64,000 nt of DNA from Leptospira bandrabouensis (GTDB lineage Bacteria > Spirochaetota > Leptospiria > Leptospirales > Leptospiraceae), in NCBI RefSeq assembly GCF_004770905.1, contig NZ_RQHT01000012.1:496001-560000 (forward strand), in the 5' to 3' direction. Position 1 is the first letter of the stretch, and every line of letters starts with the position of its first letter. Both the position numbers and the translations under genes were made by a program. Under the pieces are notes generated by a model. That model did no database searches and was not told the origin of the DNA. It saw only the letters and a list, made by a program, of their open reading frames with translations. Of this stretch, positions 18,293-30,481 are shown in pieces.

Positions 18293-19355
18293 AAAAATAA
18301 AAAAGGGATTTATGGTCTATCTGCTTGTGATGGCCATAGGTACCGCTTCTTTATTTACTGCCTCAAAATTCTTTGAAGATGCTGCGACGGAATACCGAGT
18401 GGCTCGTTCGCAGGCAGATGGATTTAAGGCACATATGCTTGCCAAAGCAGGGTTTATGGGAGCCGTGGGCGCCTTAAAAAAAATCCCGGAAGAGGTATTA
18501 TACCAATCGGGTTTGGCGATGGACCCTCCTCCGATTCCGTTAGGGGGTGGTGTGATCTATTACACCATGAGTCCTGAAGATGGCAAAATCAACATTAACT
18601 CCCTAGTGAAAATTTATGATGATCAACCGAACCAAAGAACGATAGAGATGGTCACGAGACTTTTTTACCAATTTGGTTTAAAGCGGGAAATGATTTTTCC
18701 GATTTTGGATTGGATTGATGAAAACCACCAGGAAACGGGGGGAGGTGCCGAGCAGTATTTCTACAGTAGACTTGTTCCACCTAGAAAAATCAAAAACGCT
18801 CCCCTTTATTCCCTCTCAGAACTTCTTAGCGTAAAGGGATTTGATCGTTCTATTGTTTATGAGAGTTTGAAGCCCAAAGATTATGATAAAAATAACTCCA
18901 AGGACTTTATGACGGAGGAGGAAAGAGCCCTTCGTTCCGATAAAGATTATGTGCTCTCCAATAATATCACAGCCTATTTGCCTGCGGGTGATTCTTATGA
19001 TGACCGAATCAATATCAATACGGCACCCTATTTTGTCCTTATCTCCCTTTCTGACTTTATGACCAAACAAGCCGCCATGAAAATTTTGAAACTCAAGTTG
19101 CAGAAAGGAGGCTATATTAAAGAATTGAAAGATCTGGAGACCGAACCGGAATTCCAAGTGAAAACTACGGGGGATCTAACTCTGTATAAGGAACTGGCAG
19201 GAGAAGGAACCGATGTCTCTGGTGGGCGTATCAAAACCAAAGGCGAAGTGTATAAAATTACAGGGGTTGGAATTATAAAGGATAAAGTGGTTCGTAAGGT
19301 TTCTGGGCTTTTTGACCTAACCAACAACCAAATGTTATACTATACTGAAGATTAA
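18240..19355 (+). CDS. gspK: Type II secretion tip protein K
   Basis: 371 residues with a GFMVYLLVMAIGTASLF leader helix and no Glu at the fifth position of the mature helix, as is usual for GspK. The large globular region contains YTMSPEDGKININSL and LDWIDENHQE, hallmark segments of GspK. A second INTAP-containing stretch (RININTAPYFVL) near residue 260 completes the family pattern. An ATG at 18255 is an alternative start. Confidence 0.9.
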   Translation: MPLLNMNRLRIQSFSSNKKIKKGFMVYLLVMAIGTASLFTASKFFEDAATEYRVARSQADGFKAHMLAKAGFMGAVGALKKIPEEVLYQSGLAMDPPPIPLGGGVIYYTMSPEDGKININSLVKIYDDQPNQRTIEMVTRLFYQFGLKREMIFPILDWIDENHQETGGGAEQYFYSRLVPPRKIKNAPLYSLSELLSVKGFDRSIVYESLKPKDYDKNNSKDFMTEEERALRSDKDYVLSNNITAYLPAGDSYDDRININTAPYFVLISLSDFMTKQAAMKILKLKLQKGGYIKELKDLETEPEFQVKTTGDLTLYKELAGEGTDVSGGRIKTKGEVYKITGVGIIKDKVVRKVSGLFDLTNNQMLYYTED

Positions 19356-19357
19356 TT

Positions 19358-20980
19358 ATGTTATCATTTGACCAATACCTAGCTATCGATTATGGTTCCA
19401 CGTTTCTAAAGGGTGTACTTTTTAAAAAAGTACTCGGGAAAGTTGTGATCCTTCGTACGGAAAGCCTTCCCGTTGTGGAACTTGACGAATCAGAAGGGGA
19501 CCCCTTCGAATACAATATCATTCGTTTCATTCAAAGTTTTTTTCCGGAAGAAAATAGGTTCCTTCTTAATTTAGGAATCCATAATCTATTTGTTCGTGAC
19601 CTAACTGTCCCCTTGGTTTCGGAAAAAGCCATTCAGGAAGTTTTGCCCTTTGAAGTCGAAAACCTGGTTCCTTACCCCATGGAAGAATTAGAGGTAATTG
19701 GGAAAACTTGGAGGGTCGGTAAAGAAAACTCAGATGTGATTTCTTTTAATGTTCACCATTCGGAACTTCTCCGTGCTTTGAAACCATTTGCTAAGGGTGA
19801 CCTTTCCTTATCTTGTTTATCTCTTGATTCTTTTGTTTTATCCTCTCTAGTAACAAAGAACTATCCATTGTTAGTTGCCGATAAAACAATATTACAGTTG
19901 GATCTGGGCGGCAGATACAGCATTCTTAATGTATTATTCGAGGGCAAACTTCGTCACACCCGACAAATTTATATCGGTGGAGAAGATGTTAGTTTAGAAA
20001 TAGCTAATTCGCTAAAAATCGAACTAGAAGATGCAAGAGAAATTAAGGAATCTCTTCCATCAGGTTTTCTTTTTGATGACGTAGATAAAGGTGAAGAAAC
20101 TAAATTTCTTACCAAATTTCATATTTCACAAGTACAATGGAAATCTCTTAGAAAGTTTATATTGGCTAAAATCGAACAACTGATCCATGAAGTAGAAAAC
20201 AGTATTTTTTCTCTTCCGGAAACGGAAAGGCCAAGTTTGATTCTTCTTTCTGGTGGAGCGAGTTTATACCCAGGGCTTACTGCTTATTTGGAAGAAAAGT
20301 TAGGTATCAAAACGGGGCGATATGAATTTTTAGGAATTGCCGATCCAAGTTTTGTAACAGCTGTTGCCACGGGAACTCACTTTGAATCTCGTAACCGCGT
20401 CAATTTTTTAGAAACTGGATTTGCGAAAAGAATTCATACCAACAGATTTAAATTATCAGCTTTTAAGCCACATTTAATTCTTGTTAGTATTTCTTTGGTT
20501 TTACTTTTAGGTGTGTTTGTCATCGGAATTATTTTAGACAAACGTAAGATTTCTGCTAACAAAAAAGTATTAATAGAAAAGTACAAAAATGGAATTGGTG
20601 GGGAACTAGGGGAAGACGACGATCCGCTAGCAGAGGCCAGTAAAAAGTTAAAAGCCGAACGTAAAAAAACGGAAATTTACCGTTTGTTTCTTTCTCAGGA
20701 AAGTGTTTTGGATGTTTTGAATGAAGCCACCGAACAGTTTCCTTCTCCAGAAGTTTTGCCTTTCATTTTGGATCAATTTAACTTTGAGGAAAAGGAAATT
20801 CAAATTTACGGTCGTGTGAACGAGTTTGGTGAAATTGGTACCATCCAATCAGCACTCGAAAAGTCTGAAAAATTTACCAATATACAAATTCAAAACAAAA
20901 GACTGATCACCGGGGTCAATAAATTCAAAGTTAGCTTTAAAATCAAAATGGATGTTGTGACTCCAAAGGATGAACCATAA
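19358..20980 (+). CDS. gspL: Type II secretion platform protein L (PilM/PilN-like)
   Basis: 540 residues. The N-terminal 350 residues are an actin-like PilM fold (LAIDYGSTFLKGVLF, LQLDLGGRYSILNV, LILLSGGASLYPGL). A membrane segment lies at about 371-391 (ILVSISLVLLLGVFVIGIIL), followed by a PilN-like periplasmic domain. This PilM-TM-PilN layout equals GspL, which couples GspE to the platform. It overlaps the next gene by one base. Confidence 0.85.
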   Translation: MLSFDQYLAIDYGSTFLKGVLFKKVLGKVVILRTESLPVVELDESEGDPFEYNIIRFIQSFFPEENRFLLNLGIHNLFVRDLTVPLVSEKAIQEVLPFEVENLVPYPMEELEVIGKTWRVGKENSDVISFNVHHSELLRALKPFAKGDLSLSCLSLDSFVLSSLVTKNYPLLVADKTILQLDLGGRYSILNVLFEGKLRHTRQIYIGGEDVSLEIANSLKIELEDAREIKESLPSGFLFDDVDKGEETKFLTKFHISQVQWKSLRKFILAKIEQLIHEVENSIFSLPETERPSLILLSGGASLYPGLTAYLEEKLGIKTGRYEFLGIADPSFVTAVATGTHFESRNRVNFLETGFAKRIHTNRFKLSAFKPHLILVSISLVLLLGVFVIGIILDKRKISANKKVLIEKYKNGIGGELGEDDDPLAEASKKLKAERKKTEIYRLFLSQESVLDVLNEATEQFPSPEVLPFILDQFNFEEKEIQIYGRVNEFGEIGTIQSALEKSEKFTNIQIQNKRLITGVNKFKVSFKIKMDVVTPKDEP

Positions 20981-21504
20981 TGTTTGATCGTTTGAATGAG
21001 AGAGAACGTGTCTTAGTCATAGGTTTAGTTAGCTTTGTGGCACTTCTTGGGATTTATACTATTATTACTCTTTTTTCTGATTTAAGAAATAGTCTTACGG
21101 AAGAAATTTTTGAAACTAGATCCCAAGCAACAGAACTAGATCGCATCATTCGTGAGTATAATTATTTACGTGGATTACAATCGGGCGGAAGTGAAGAAGA
21201 TGTGAGTGTGATGTATTCGAAACTGGATCAAATTTTAGTTCGATACAACCTCAAAGATAAAGTCCAAACCATGAAGGATACAAGTAATGTCATCCAAAAG
21301 GACTATAATAAAATTACAATTGATGTATCCTTTCGATCAGTGCTCTTGCAAGATGTAATTAAACTTGTTTACGATATCGAAAAAAACAAACAAATCCAAG
21401 CAAAAGTAGACTTACTAAGTTTTCGAAAACCATTTGCTGAAAAAGAAATTTACGATGTGAATCTAAAAGTTTCTTCGTATAGCCGATTGACCAAAGGGAA
21501 ATAA
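20980..21504 (+). CDS. gspM: Type II secretion platform protein M-like
   Basis: 174 residues starting MFDRLNERERVLVIGLVSF, the typical GspM opening with a short cytoplasmic tail and one membrane helix at about 13-31. A coiled stretch and a PilO-like ferredoxin-type domain follow. GspM pairs with GspL in the inner-membrane platform. The call comes from layout and position; sequence similarity in this family is weak. Confidence 0.8.
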   Translation: MFDRLNERERVLVIGLVSFVALLGIYTIITLFSDLRNSLTEEIFETRSQATELDRIIREYNYLRGLQSGGSEEDVSVMYSKLDQILVRYNLKDKVQTMKDTSNVIQKDYNKITIDVSFRSVLLQDVIKLVYDIEKNKQIQAKVDLLSFRKPFAEKEIYDVNLKVSSYSRLTKGK

Positions 21505-21505
21505 T

Positions 21506-22468
21506 ATGCCAAAAGAAGAAGAGTTGGAAGAAGATTTCCTCACAGAAGAAGATAATGAAATTCAAGAAAGTCTTCTAGAAGACGATGATGATTTGTTTGA
21601 TGAGGATGGTGACGAAGAACATTCTAAAGTAAACCGCAAACAAGTGTTAACTTTGGTGGGGATTGCCTTTGTTTCTTTTCTAGTATTTACTTTATTTATT
21701 TTTCCTTTAAATGAAATAGTGCGTTCTATACTCATCAAAACGGGGAAAGAAACTGGAATTTTTTTGGATGCCAAAGAGATTCATTTTCCTGTGATCGGAC
21801 GTAAGTCTTTTGATAGTTTTATTGCTAGTTTTCCTTCGGGAACTTCGGTCAAAGCAGAGGAAATCAGTTTAGGTGTTTCTCTACTTGGGCTTCTTCAGTC
21901 AAAATTAGAAGGTGATGCCAATATTGGTTATTTTAGTTTTGAAGGGAGTGAATGGGCTATGAGTATCCAAACTTTGGACATCCCGCTTCGTCTTTCTCCG
22001 ATTGACGATAAAATTACGAAATGGAATGGAGAAGGGGAGATTGAACTTTCTGGTGGAAAGATCAAAGAGTCTGCTGAAATTCCTTTTTTAGGAAGTTTAA
22101 AAGGAACTGACATTCGTAAGGCGAATATTGTATTTAAAATTCGTTCTGGAAAGTTACTTTTGGAACGGGGCAGTTTGGAATCTTCTCTAGCTAAATTTCA
22201 ATTCCAAGGTGTGATTCGTCTCTCAGACACTTTATCGTATTCCCAATTAGATCTTAAGGTTTGTTTTACTTTGACTGAAAAATTTGCTCAGGAACGCCAG
22301 GACTTAGTGGGAATGGTGGCCTTACTTCCGCAGGAAGGGGGAAAAACTTGTATCCCGATTCGTGGAACTTTTTCTTCTCCTAAAGTGGATCTTCCCAACT
22401 TAAATCAGTTAGGTGGTAGTGCTCCAAAGGCAGAAGAGACTTCCATCGAACCGGCACCAGTCCCTTAA
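21506..22468 (+). CDS. gspN: Type II secretion protein N-like
   Basis: 320 residues. An extremely acidic cytoplasmic tail (residues 1-40, runs of D and E) is followed by a membrane helix at about 47-68. A long periplasmic part has beta-rich AsmA/GspN-like features (AKEIHFPVIGRKSF, EISLGVSLLGLL, GGKIKESAEIPFLGSLKG). GspN is present only in some type II systems. The acidic tail is unusual and could contact basic cytoplasmic partners. It is the last gene of the block; 235 bases follow before the shared terminator. Confidence 0.8.
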   Translation: MPKEEELEEDFLTEEDNEIQESLLEDDDDLFDEDGDEEHSKVNRKQVLTLVGIAFVSFLVFTLFIFPLNEIVRSILIKTGKETGIFLDAKEIHFPVIGRKSFDSFIASFPSGTSVKAEEISLGVSLLGLLQSKLEGDANIGYFSFEGSEWAMSIQTLDIPLRLSPIDDKITKWNGEGEIELSGGKIKESAEIPFLGSLKGTDIRKANIVFKIRSGKLLLERGSLESSLAKFQFQGVIRLSDTLSYSQLDLKVCFTLTEKFAQERQDLVGMVALLPQEGGKTCIPIRGTFSSPKVDLPNLNQLGGSAPKAEETSIEPAPVP

Positions 22469-22702
22469 GTTTTTATCTTAGTATCTTCCAATTGATATGA
22501 TAGGACGGATCTCTTGAAAGAATGTGATTCTGTTCTCTTAATGGATTACTATCGTCATCCTTTCTCCGAATATTAAAATTTCCTAACTAGATTCTCTAGA
22601 TTGTAATTGATTGATAATTCATCTCGCAAAATGCATACTGTGCTTGTGGGCTACACGGAGGATTCGTTCAGATTTCAAATTTAGCAGAGAGGCAAAAGAG
22701 AT
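22469..22702. other. Intergenic stretch with no gene seen
   Basis: AT-rich sequence between gspN and the terminator shared with nrdJ. I see no convincing reading frame, promoter pair or strong hairpin in it. Confidence 0.5.
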
Positions 22703-22745
22703 AAAAAAAGAGACCTAAGGGTTTTTGTCCCAAAGATCTCTTTTT
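22703..22745. terminator. Bidirectional terminator between gspN and nrdJ
   Basis: An imperfect hairpin with outer arm pair GAGA/TCTC and inner GGG/CCC (22710-22721 with 22729-22740). It is flanked by seven A on the left and five T on the right, so it can stop transcription from gspN on plus and from nrdJ on minus. Confidence 0.7.
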
Positions 22746-22748
22746 GTA

Positions 22749-22788
22749 CCCACTCTAAACTCGGATCGAAACAACCAGAGTTTAGGAT
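22749..22788 (-). other. Second hairpin downstream of nrdJ
   Basis: CTAAACTC and GAGTTTAG form a perfect 8-bp stem around a 15-base loop, just past the nrdJ stop. There is no T-run next to it, so it may protect the mRNA end or help the terminator that follows on the minus strand. Confidence 0.45.
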
Positions 22789-22807
22789 TTTGATTGGAGT
22801 TTAGATT

Positions 22808-26428
<3,621 letters not shown>

Positions 26429-26603
26429 GCAGACCCCATCTACAACAACATATACAATTTCTATTTTTTCCTCTACCAGGAGCGGAGAGGATTATGTCAC
26501 AATGAAGGTATCTTTGGTTGGAAACATCCATTTTTTCTCTTGAGGTTCCCTCGTTTCTTAGAATTTTTTCAAAATTTCTGTAGGCTCTGAAAGTTTTTTT
26601 TCG

Positions 26604-26631
26604 TTGACCTAGCGACCTTCCTACGTAGCAT
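26604..26631 (+). promoter_or_regulatory. Likely promoter of tRNA-Asn
   Basis: TTGACC at 26604-26609 and TAGCAT at 26626-26631 are 16 bases apart, with the tRNA 5' end 18 bases after the -10 box. This is a consistent sigma-70 arrangement. Confidence 0.55.
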
Positions 26632-26648
26632 GGTCACAGATTCGAGAT

Positions 26649-26722
<74 letters not shown>

Positions 26723-26743
26723 GGTCTCGAGGTTGTTCTCATT

Positions 26744-27481
26744 TTGAGTTCCTTCCTTACCAAAAATTTTTTTTTAAAACTCCCGAAAATCTTAGATATT
26801 TCCCTCAAACTTTCACCAAATTTCTCATTATCAATCTGTTTTTTTCTAGTTTTTACGGGTTTTCCCTGGACCTCCCTCGGTTTGTCAGCCAGTGATGGGG
26901 TTTTACCAGACACAAATACTCTGCTTTTGAAATCAGAACAAATTTTATTTATCACGGCTAGTCCAGGGGAAACGAAGGGAAATTTACATTTTTACACGGT
27001 AGAGGAAGGGGAATGGATACCCGTTTTTGAAAATATTCCTGTGCAACTTGGTAAAAATGGAACCACTCCTGCAGAAAAAAAAAGAGAAGGGGATGGTCAC
27101 ACTCCTGCAAATATTTTTCCGATTCAAAGGGTTTTGGGTAGAGATAAAAGAGAAATCCGAAATTTAGAATACACTAAAATTCAAAAATACCATCATTGGA
27201 GTGATTCCTCTAATTCAAAACATTATAACCAACTTATAAAACATAAAGAGAAGGGTGCGGTCTCACTATGGGATTCTGAAATTTACGAATTATTTGTTGT
27301 GATTGAGCACAATACAAAACCTGCAGTACCCGGTTTTGGAAGTATGATTTTTTTACATCCGTGGAATGAGGACAAACCCACATCTGGTTGTGTGGGAGTT
27401 TCTAAAGATATTTTAGAAACCATTGTGTCTAAGTTAGACGGTAAAAAATATCCTAGTTTAGTAATTAAAATTTTAGAATAA
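26744..27481 (+). CDS. L,D-transpeptidase-like (YkuD fold) secreted protein
   Basis: 245 residues from TTG 26744, only 22 bases after tRNA-Asn; in-frame starts inside the tRNA are implausible. The signal-type hydrophobic stretch is at about 26-44 (FSLSICFFLVFTGF) after a basic leader. The body has the YkuD order: GKNGTTPAEKKREGDGHTP substrate loop, IFLHPW with the conserved His, and TSGCVGVS with the catalytic Cys. Such enzymes form 3-3 peptidoglycan cross-links or attach lipoproteins; closest in look are the small ErfK/YbiS-like murein endopeptidase types. Transcription could start upstream of the tRNA. Confidence 0.82.
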   Translation: MSSFLTKNFFLKLPKILDISLKLSPNFSLSICFFLVFTGFPWTSLGLSASDGVLPDTNTLLLKSEQILFITASPGETKGNLHFYTVEEGEWIPVFENIPVQLGKNGTTPAEKKREGDGHTPANIFPIQRVLGRDKREIRNLEYTKIQKYHHWSDSSNSKHYNQLIKHKEKGAVSLWDSEIYELFVVIEHNTKPAVPGFGSMIFLHPWNEDKPTSGCVGVSKDILETIVSKLDGKKYPSLVIKILE

Positions 27482-27496
27482 AAAAACTTTGGCCAC

Positions 27497-27558
27497 CGAT
27501 CGTAGTGGAAATCCTTTGCGAAAGCAAAGATTGGAACGGAGAGCGGGATCGCTTTTTT
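27497..27558 (+). terminator. Structured intergenic element ending in a T-run
   Basis: An outer stem CGATC (27497-27501) with GATCG (27547-27551) encloses an inner stem CTTTGC/GCAAAG capped by GAAA (27514-27529), extended by AAT/ATT around one bulged C. Six T follow the outer stem (27553-27558). It can terminate the L,D-transpeptidase transcript, but it is more elaborate than a simple terminator and its unpaired flanks (TAGTGG, TGGAACGGAGAG) look conserved-element-like. See findings. Confidence 0.55.
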
Positions 27559-27657
27559 AATGGAACTTTTGTGAAAGGATACAAATGGCGAGGCGCAAAA
27601 AAAAGAGAAAAGACTAAAATCATTTGCAACTATCGATTTTAGGTTGGTTGGTCAGTG

Positions 27658-27690
27658 AAAAAAAAGACCGGCATTGAAATTCAATACCGG
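27658..27690 (-). terminator. Terminator of the flavin monooxygenase gene
   Basis: On the minus strand an 11-bp stem with one mismatch (CCGGTATTGAA with TTCAATGCCGG) is followed by eight T. It lies 30 bases past the stop of the minus-strand gene, which is a good Rho-independent terminator. Confidence 0.8.
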
Positions 27691-27719
27691 CAGAAATGTT
27701 GTTTAGGATTTTAAAAAAG

Positions 27720-29186
27720 TTAGAAAGAATGCAGAGCAAAGTCTTTGTAGTCGGGAGTTTTCATTTCCTTTTCCCAACGACTCCAAGTGTAAGGCCACAT
27801 CGCAGGATCACCATCTGGGTCTAAATACCAACTTTGGCATCCACCGAGCCAAACAGTATTTTTCATACCAGCTTTGAGGTAGGCTGCGAAATCTTTTAAT
27901 GCTTCCTCTGTGGTTTCAATTTCATCAAATTTCTTTTTTCTCCAATCGTTTATGATTTTCAAAATATATTTGGTTTGTACTTCACTCATCGCAATGACAG
28001 AGAAGTTCCCAATAGGAGTATTTGGTCCGAGCATGAGAACAAAATTGGGGAAATGTGGAATAAATAAAGACCTATAGGCTTGGACTTTCTTTTTCCAAAC
28101 AGTATCAATAGAGACTCCATCTTTTCCAGTGAGGTTCATGGGTCGCATAAAATTAAACGGATGAAATCCTGTGGCAAGAATCAAAACATCCAGTTCGTGG
28201 AGTTTTCCATCTTTAGTCACAACTCCTTTCTCCGTAATTTTTTCGATCCCTTCCGTCACCAAATCAGCATTAGGTTTTTGGATGGCATCATAGAATGTTG
28301 AATTAACGATCACACGTTTACATCCAACACGGTAATTAGGTGTTAATTTTGCGCGTAAAACTGGATCCTTAACAGAATTTTTTAAATTTCTTTTACAAAG
28401 AAAACTCATTAGCAAATGAGGAATTTTTTTACCAATCACCGCTTTGGAAAAAGTTTGTTCTACAGCAAAAGTATACCATCTGTGAAAACGTTTGAGTATG
28501 TTAATGTCTTTTCTCCAACGTTCTTTGTCTTTTTCAGTGTAATCGGTGTCAGGAACACGAACAATCCACTGCGGAGTTCTTTGGAAAACGGAAACTTTTT
28601 TTCCCAGTTTCATGATTTCGGGAATGACTTGGGCCGCTGTGGAACCTGTGCCTATGATCCCGATTCTTTTTCCATTTAGATCCACTGAATGATCCCACTC
28701 AGCTGTGTGAAAACATTTTCCTTGGAAAGTATCGAGTCCTGGAATGTTGGGGCGGGCAGGGTGGTGTAAAATTCCCGTAGCCGAAATTAAAAAATCGGAA
28801 ACGTAAGTTTTTCCCTGATTTGTTTTTGTGGTCCACTTACCTTTGTTATAGGATGCTTCCGAAACTGCTTCATTAAAATGGATTTTGGGAGTAACCTTGT
28901 ATTTATCACTGACTCGTTTAAAATAAGCTTGGATTTCATCTCCGTGAGCAAACCTGTGACTCCACTCAGGATTTGGTTCAAAACTATAAGTATACATATG
29001 AGCAGGAATGTCGCAGGCAACACCCGGATATGTATTTTCTCTCCATGTACCACCAAGATCACTTTTTTTCTCTAAGATGGTAATGTCTGTGATCCCTGCT
29101 TTTTCTAATTCAATCGCAAGCAGGATTCCGGTCATACCGGCACCGATGACCACAACAGAAGGATTTCTAAGGATGGGTGCTGTCAT
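27720..29186 (-). CDS. Flavin-dependent monooxygenase, Baeyer-Villiger type
   Basis: 488 residues from ATG 29186, which has GAGGAAACA directly upstream; ATG 29198 is the alternative. The FAD-binding VVVIGAGMTGILLAIELEKAG opens the protein, NADPH-binding GIIGTGSTAAQ is near residue 190, and FQGKCFHTAEWD fits the Baeyer-Villiger fingerprint FxGxxxHxxxW(P/D). The enzyme should insert oxygen into ketones or oxidise N/S compounds using NADPH. The natural substrate cannot be read from sequence. It is a single gene divergent from an ArsR-SRPBCC pair. Confidence 0.9.
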   Translation of the reverse strand: MTAPILRNPSVVVIGAGMTGILLAIELEKAGITDITILEKKSDLGGTWRENTYPGVACDIPAHMYTYSFEPNPEWSHRFAHGDEIQAYFKRVSDKYKVTPKIHFNEAVSEASYNKGKWTTKTNQGKTYVSDFLISATGILHHPARPNIPGLDTFQGKCFHTAEWDHSVDLNGKRIGIIGTGSTAAQVIPEIMKLGKKVSVFQRTPQWIVRVPDTDYTEKDKERWRKDINILKRFHRWYTFAVEQTFSKAVIGKKIPHLLMSFLCKRNLKNSVKDPVLRAKLTPNYRVGCKRVIVNSTFYDAIQKPNADLVTEGIEKITEKGVVTKDGKLHELDVLILATGFHPFNFMRPMNLTGKDGVSIDTVWKKKVQAYRSLFIPHFPNFVLMLGPNTPIGNFSVIAMSEVQTKYILKIINDWRKKKFDEIETTEEALKDFAAYLKAGMKNTVWLGGCQSWYLDPDGDPAMWPYTWSRWEKEMKTPDYKDFALHSF

Positions 29187-29586
29187 TTGTTTCCTCATTT
29201 CGTAATTTGTTCGAACTTTCTTATGAGAACATTGTTCCGAAATTCGCAACTGAGAGTGAATGACATCGGTTTGGGATTTGTTTGCAATAAAAAAAACATA
29301 TGTGTGATAAAAAAGGAAAAACAAATTTTTGATTTAGAATCATAGTGATTCTAAAAATATTCCAATTGAACACGGCACTGGTTTGTTCAATTGGGTTTTC
29401 ACCTAAATATTGTTAGTTTTTTTATTGCCATTCTCCTGGTTTTCCTTTGACTCTCAAGTCCACCGAGATTAAAAGGAAAGGTTTCTTTTGATGATTCCCT
29501 AAATCTTTCCCTTTGCAGAAACATTTGCCCAGATTAGATTCGGATCCATCCTAATTTTTGGTTCCGAGAAGATTGCGGGATTGTTT
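29187..29586. other. Divergent intergenic region with palindromes
   Basis: About 400 bases between the monooxygenase and the arsR-like gene. It holds GTTCGAAC (29209-29216) and GAACATTGTTC (29227-29237) just upstream of the monooxygenase start. A perfect 11-bp inverted repeat lies at 29362-29394 (CCAATTGAACA, 11-base loop, TGTTCAATTGG). These share a GAACA/TGTTC theme and may be regulator sites. No gene seen. Confidence 0.5.
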
Positions 29587-29610
29587 TTAATTAAGTATAT
29601 GCTTAATTAA
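29587..29610 (+). promoter_or_regulatory. Operator-like palindrome 1 before arsR-like gene
   Basis: TTAATTAAG and CTTAATTAA, a perfect 9-bp inverted repeat around TATATG. It lies just upstream of a TTGACT box, where a repressor would block RNA polymerase. Confidence 0.6.
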
Positions 29611-29613
29611 GAT

Positions 29614-29641
29614 TTGACTAAATTAAATGTATACTTAAATA
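29614..29641 (+). promoter_or_regulatory. Promoter with embedded operator 2
   Basis: TTGACT at 29614-29619 and TAAATA at 29636-29641, 16 bases apart. The near-palindrome TTAAATGTATACTTAA at 29623-29638 overlaps the spacer and -10 and repeats the core of the upstream palindrome in inverted form. This also argues that TTG 29614 is a -35 box and not a start codon. Confidence 0.55.
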
Positions 29642-29649
29642 TAGGAATT

Positions 29650-29979
29650 ATGAATGCTTTTGCTGCCTTAGCAGATGATACAAGAAGAGATATTATAAGA
29701 CTTGTGGCAAAAAATGGAGAACTGACTTCTTCTGAAATTTGCCAAAATTTTCAAATCAGTCCTCCAGCCATTTCCCAACATTTAAAAGTACTAAAAGAGG
29801 CAAATGTCCTTCTTATGAAAAAGGACGCACAAAAACGTATCTATAGTTTGAACCAATCAGGAATCCAGGAAATGGAAGATTGGATTTTAGAGATCAAAGA
29901 ACTTTGGGTGAAACGTTTGGATAAATTGGACAGATATGTAATGAAATTAAAAGCGGAGAGAGCTAATGATAAAAAATAA
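29650..29979 (+). CDS. ArsR-family winged-helix repressor
   Basis: 109 residues from ATG 29650, with AGGAA just upstream; a TTG at 29614 would add 12 residues but sits in the promoter. The [18 protein letters not shown] opening and the helix-turn-helix [25 protein letters not shown] are typical of ArsR members. No Cys metal site is present (the only Cys lies in the HTH), so it probably senses something other than metal. Members of this type usually repress a downstream SRPBCC gene, which follows here with a 14-base overlap. Two palindromes upstream suggest autoregulation. Confidence 0.9.
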   Translation: MNAFAALADDTRRDIIRLVAKNGELTSSEICQNFQISPPAISQHLKVLKEANVLLMKKDAQKRIYSLNQSGIQEMEDWILEIKELWVKRLDKLDRYVMKLKAERANDKK

Positions 29980-30454
29980 CACAGAGACAAGGATAAAGGA
30001 TAATCAAGTAACCTATAAACGTTACTTTGATGTAGATGTTGATTTACTTTTTGAAGTTTGGTCCAAACCAGAACATCTTTCTGAATGGTGGGGTCCGGAT
30101 GGATTTACCTTAACGATTAAAAGTTTAGATTTCTCCAATGGTGGTATTTGGGAGTTTGTGATGCATGGTCCCGATGGACATGATTACAAAAACAAAATCC
30201 AATTTATCGAGATCAGCAAACCTCATTTCATATTGTATCAACATTTGGGAGACGGTGAAGGCGATGAAGATGTAAATTTCCAATCTAGAATTGTTTTTGA
30301 AAAAGCCGGAGAAGGAACAAATCTCATCATGGAACAGATTTTTTCAGACAAACAAGAGTTAGAAAGAGTGAATAAAAAATACGGTGCTATTGAAGGTGGA
30401 AAACAGCATATTGGAAATCTTGCGAAGTATTTGGAGAGGATTTCAAAACCATAA
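29966..30454 (+). CDS. SRPBCC (AHSA1-like) domain protein
   Basis: 162 residues. [36 protein letters not shown] opening (ArsR-partnered AHSA1 family), [20 protein letters not shown] in the middle, and a long C-terminal helix. The fold makes a hydrophobic pocket for lipids or aromatics. ArsR-SRPBCC pairs are common and mostly uncharacterised; the pair may respond to a small hydrophobic ligand. Translationally coupled to the regulator. Confidence 0.88.
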   Translation: MIKNNTETRIKDNQVTYKRYFDVDVDLLFEVWSKPEHLSEWWGPDGFTLTIKSLDFSNGGIWEFVMHGPDGHDYKNKIQFIEISKPHFILYQHLGDGEGDEDVNFQSRIVFEKAGEGTNLIMEQIFSDKQELERVNKKYGAIEGGKQHIGNLAKYLERISKP

Positions 30455-30481
30455 GGTGCAGTAAGTGGCGATTTGCATGCA

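Noticed and set aside
26429..26603. Cobalamin riboswitch upstream of nrdJ
   Set aside because: No GCCACTG-like B12 box or the expected multi-stem layout was found in the upstream region.
29187..29324. N-terminal extension of the flavin monooxygenase up to 29324
   Set aside because: The FAD-binding motif should be near the N-terminus, and ATG 29186 has a good ribosome binding site.
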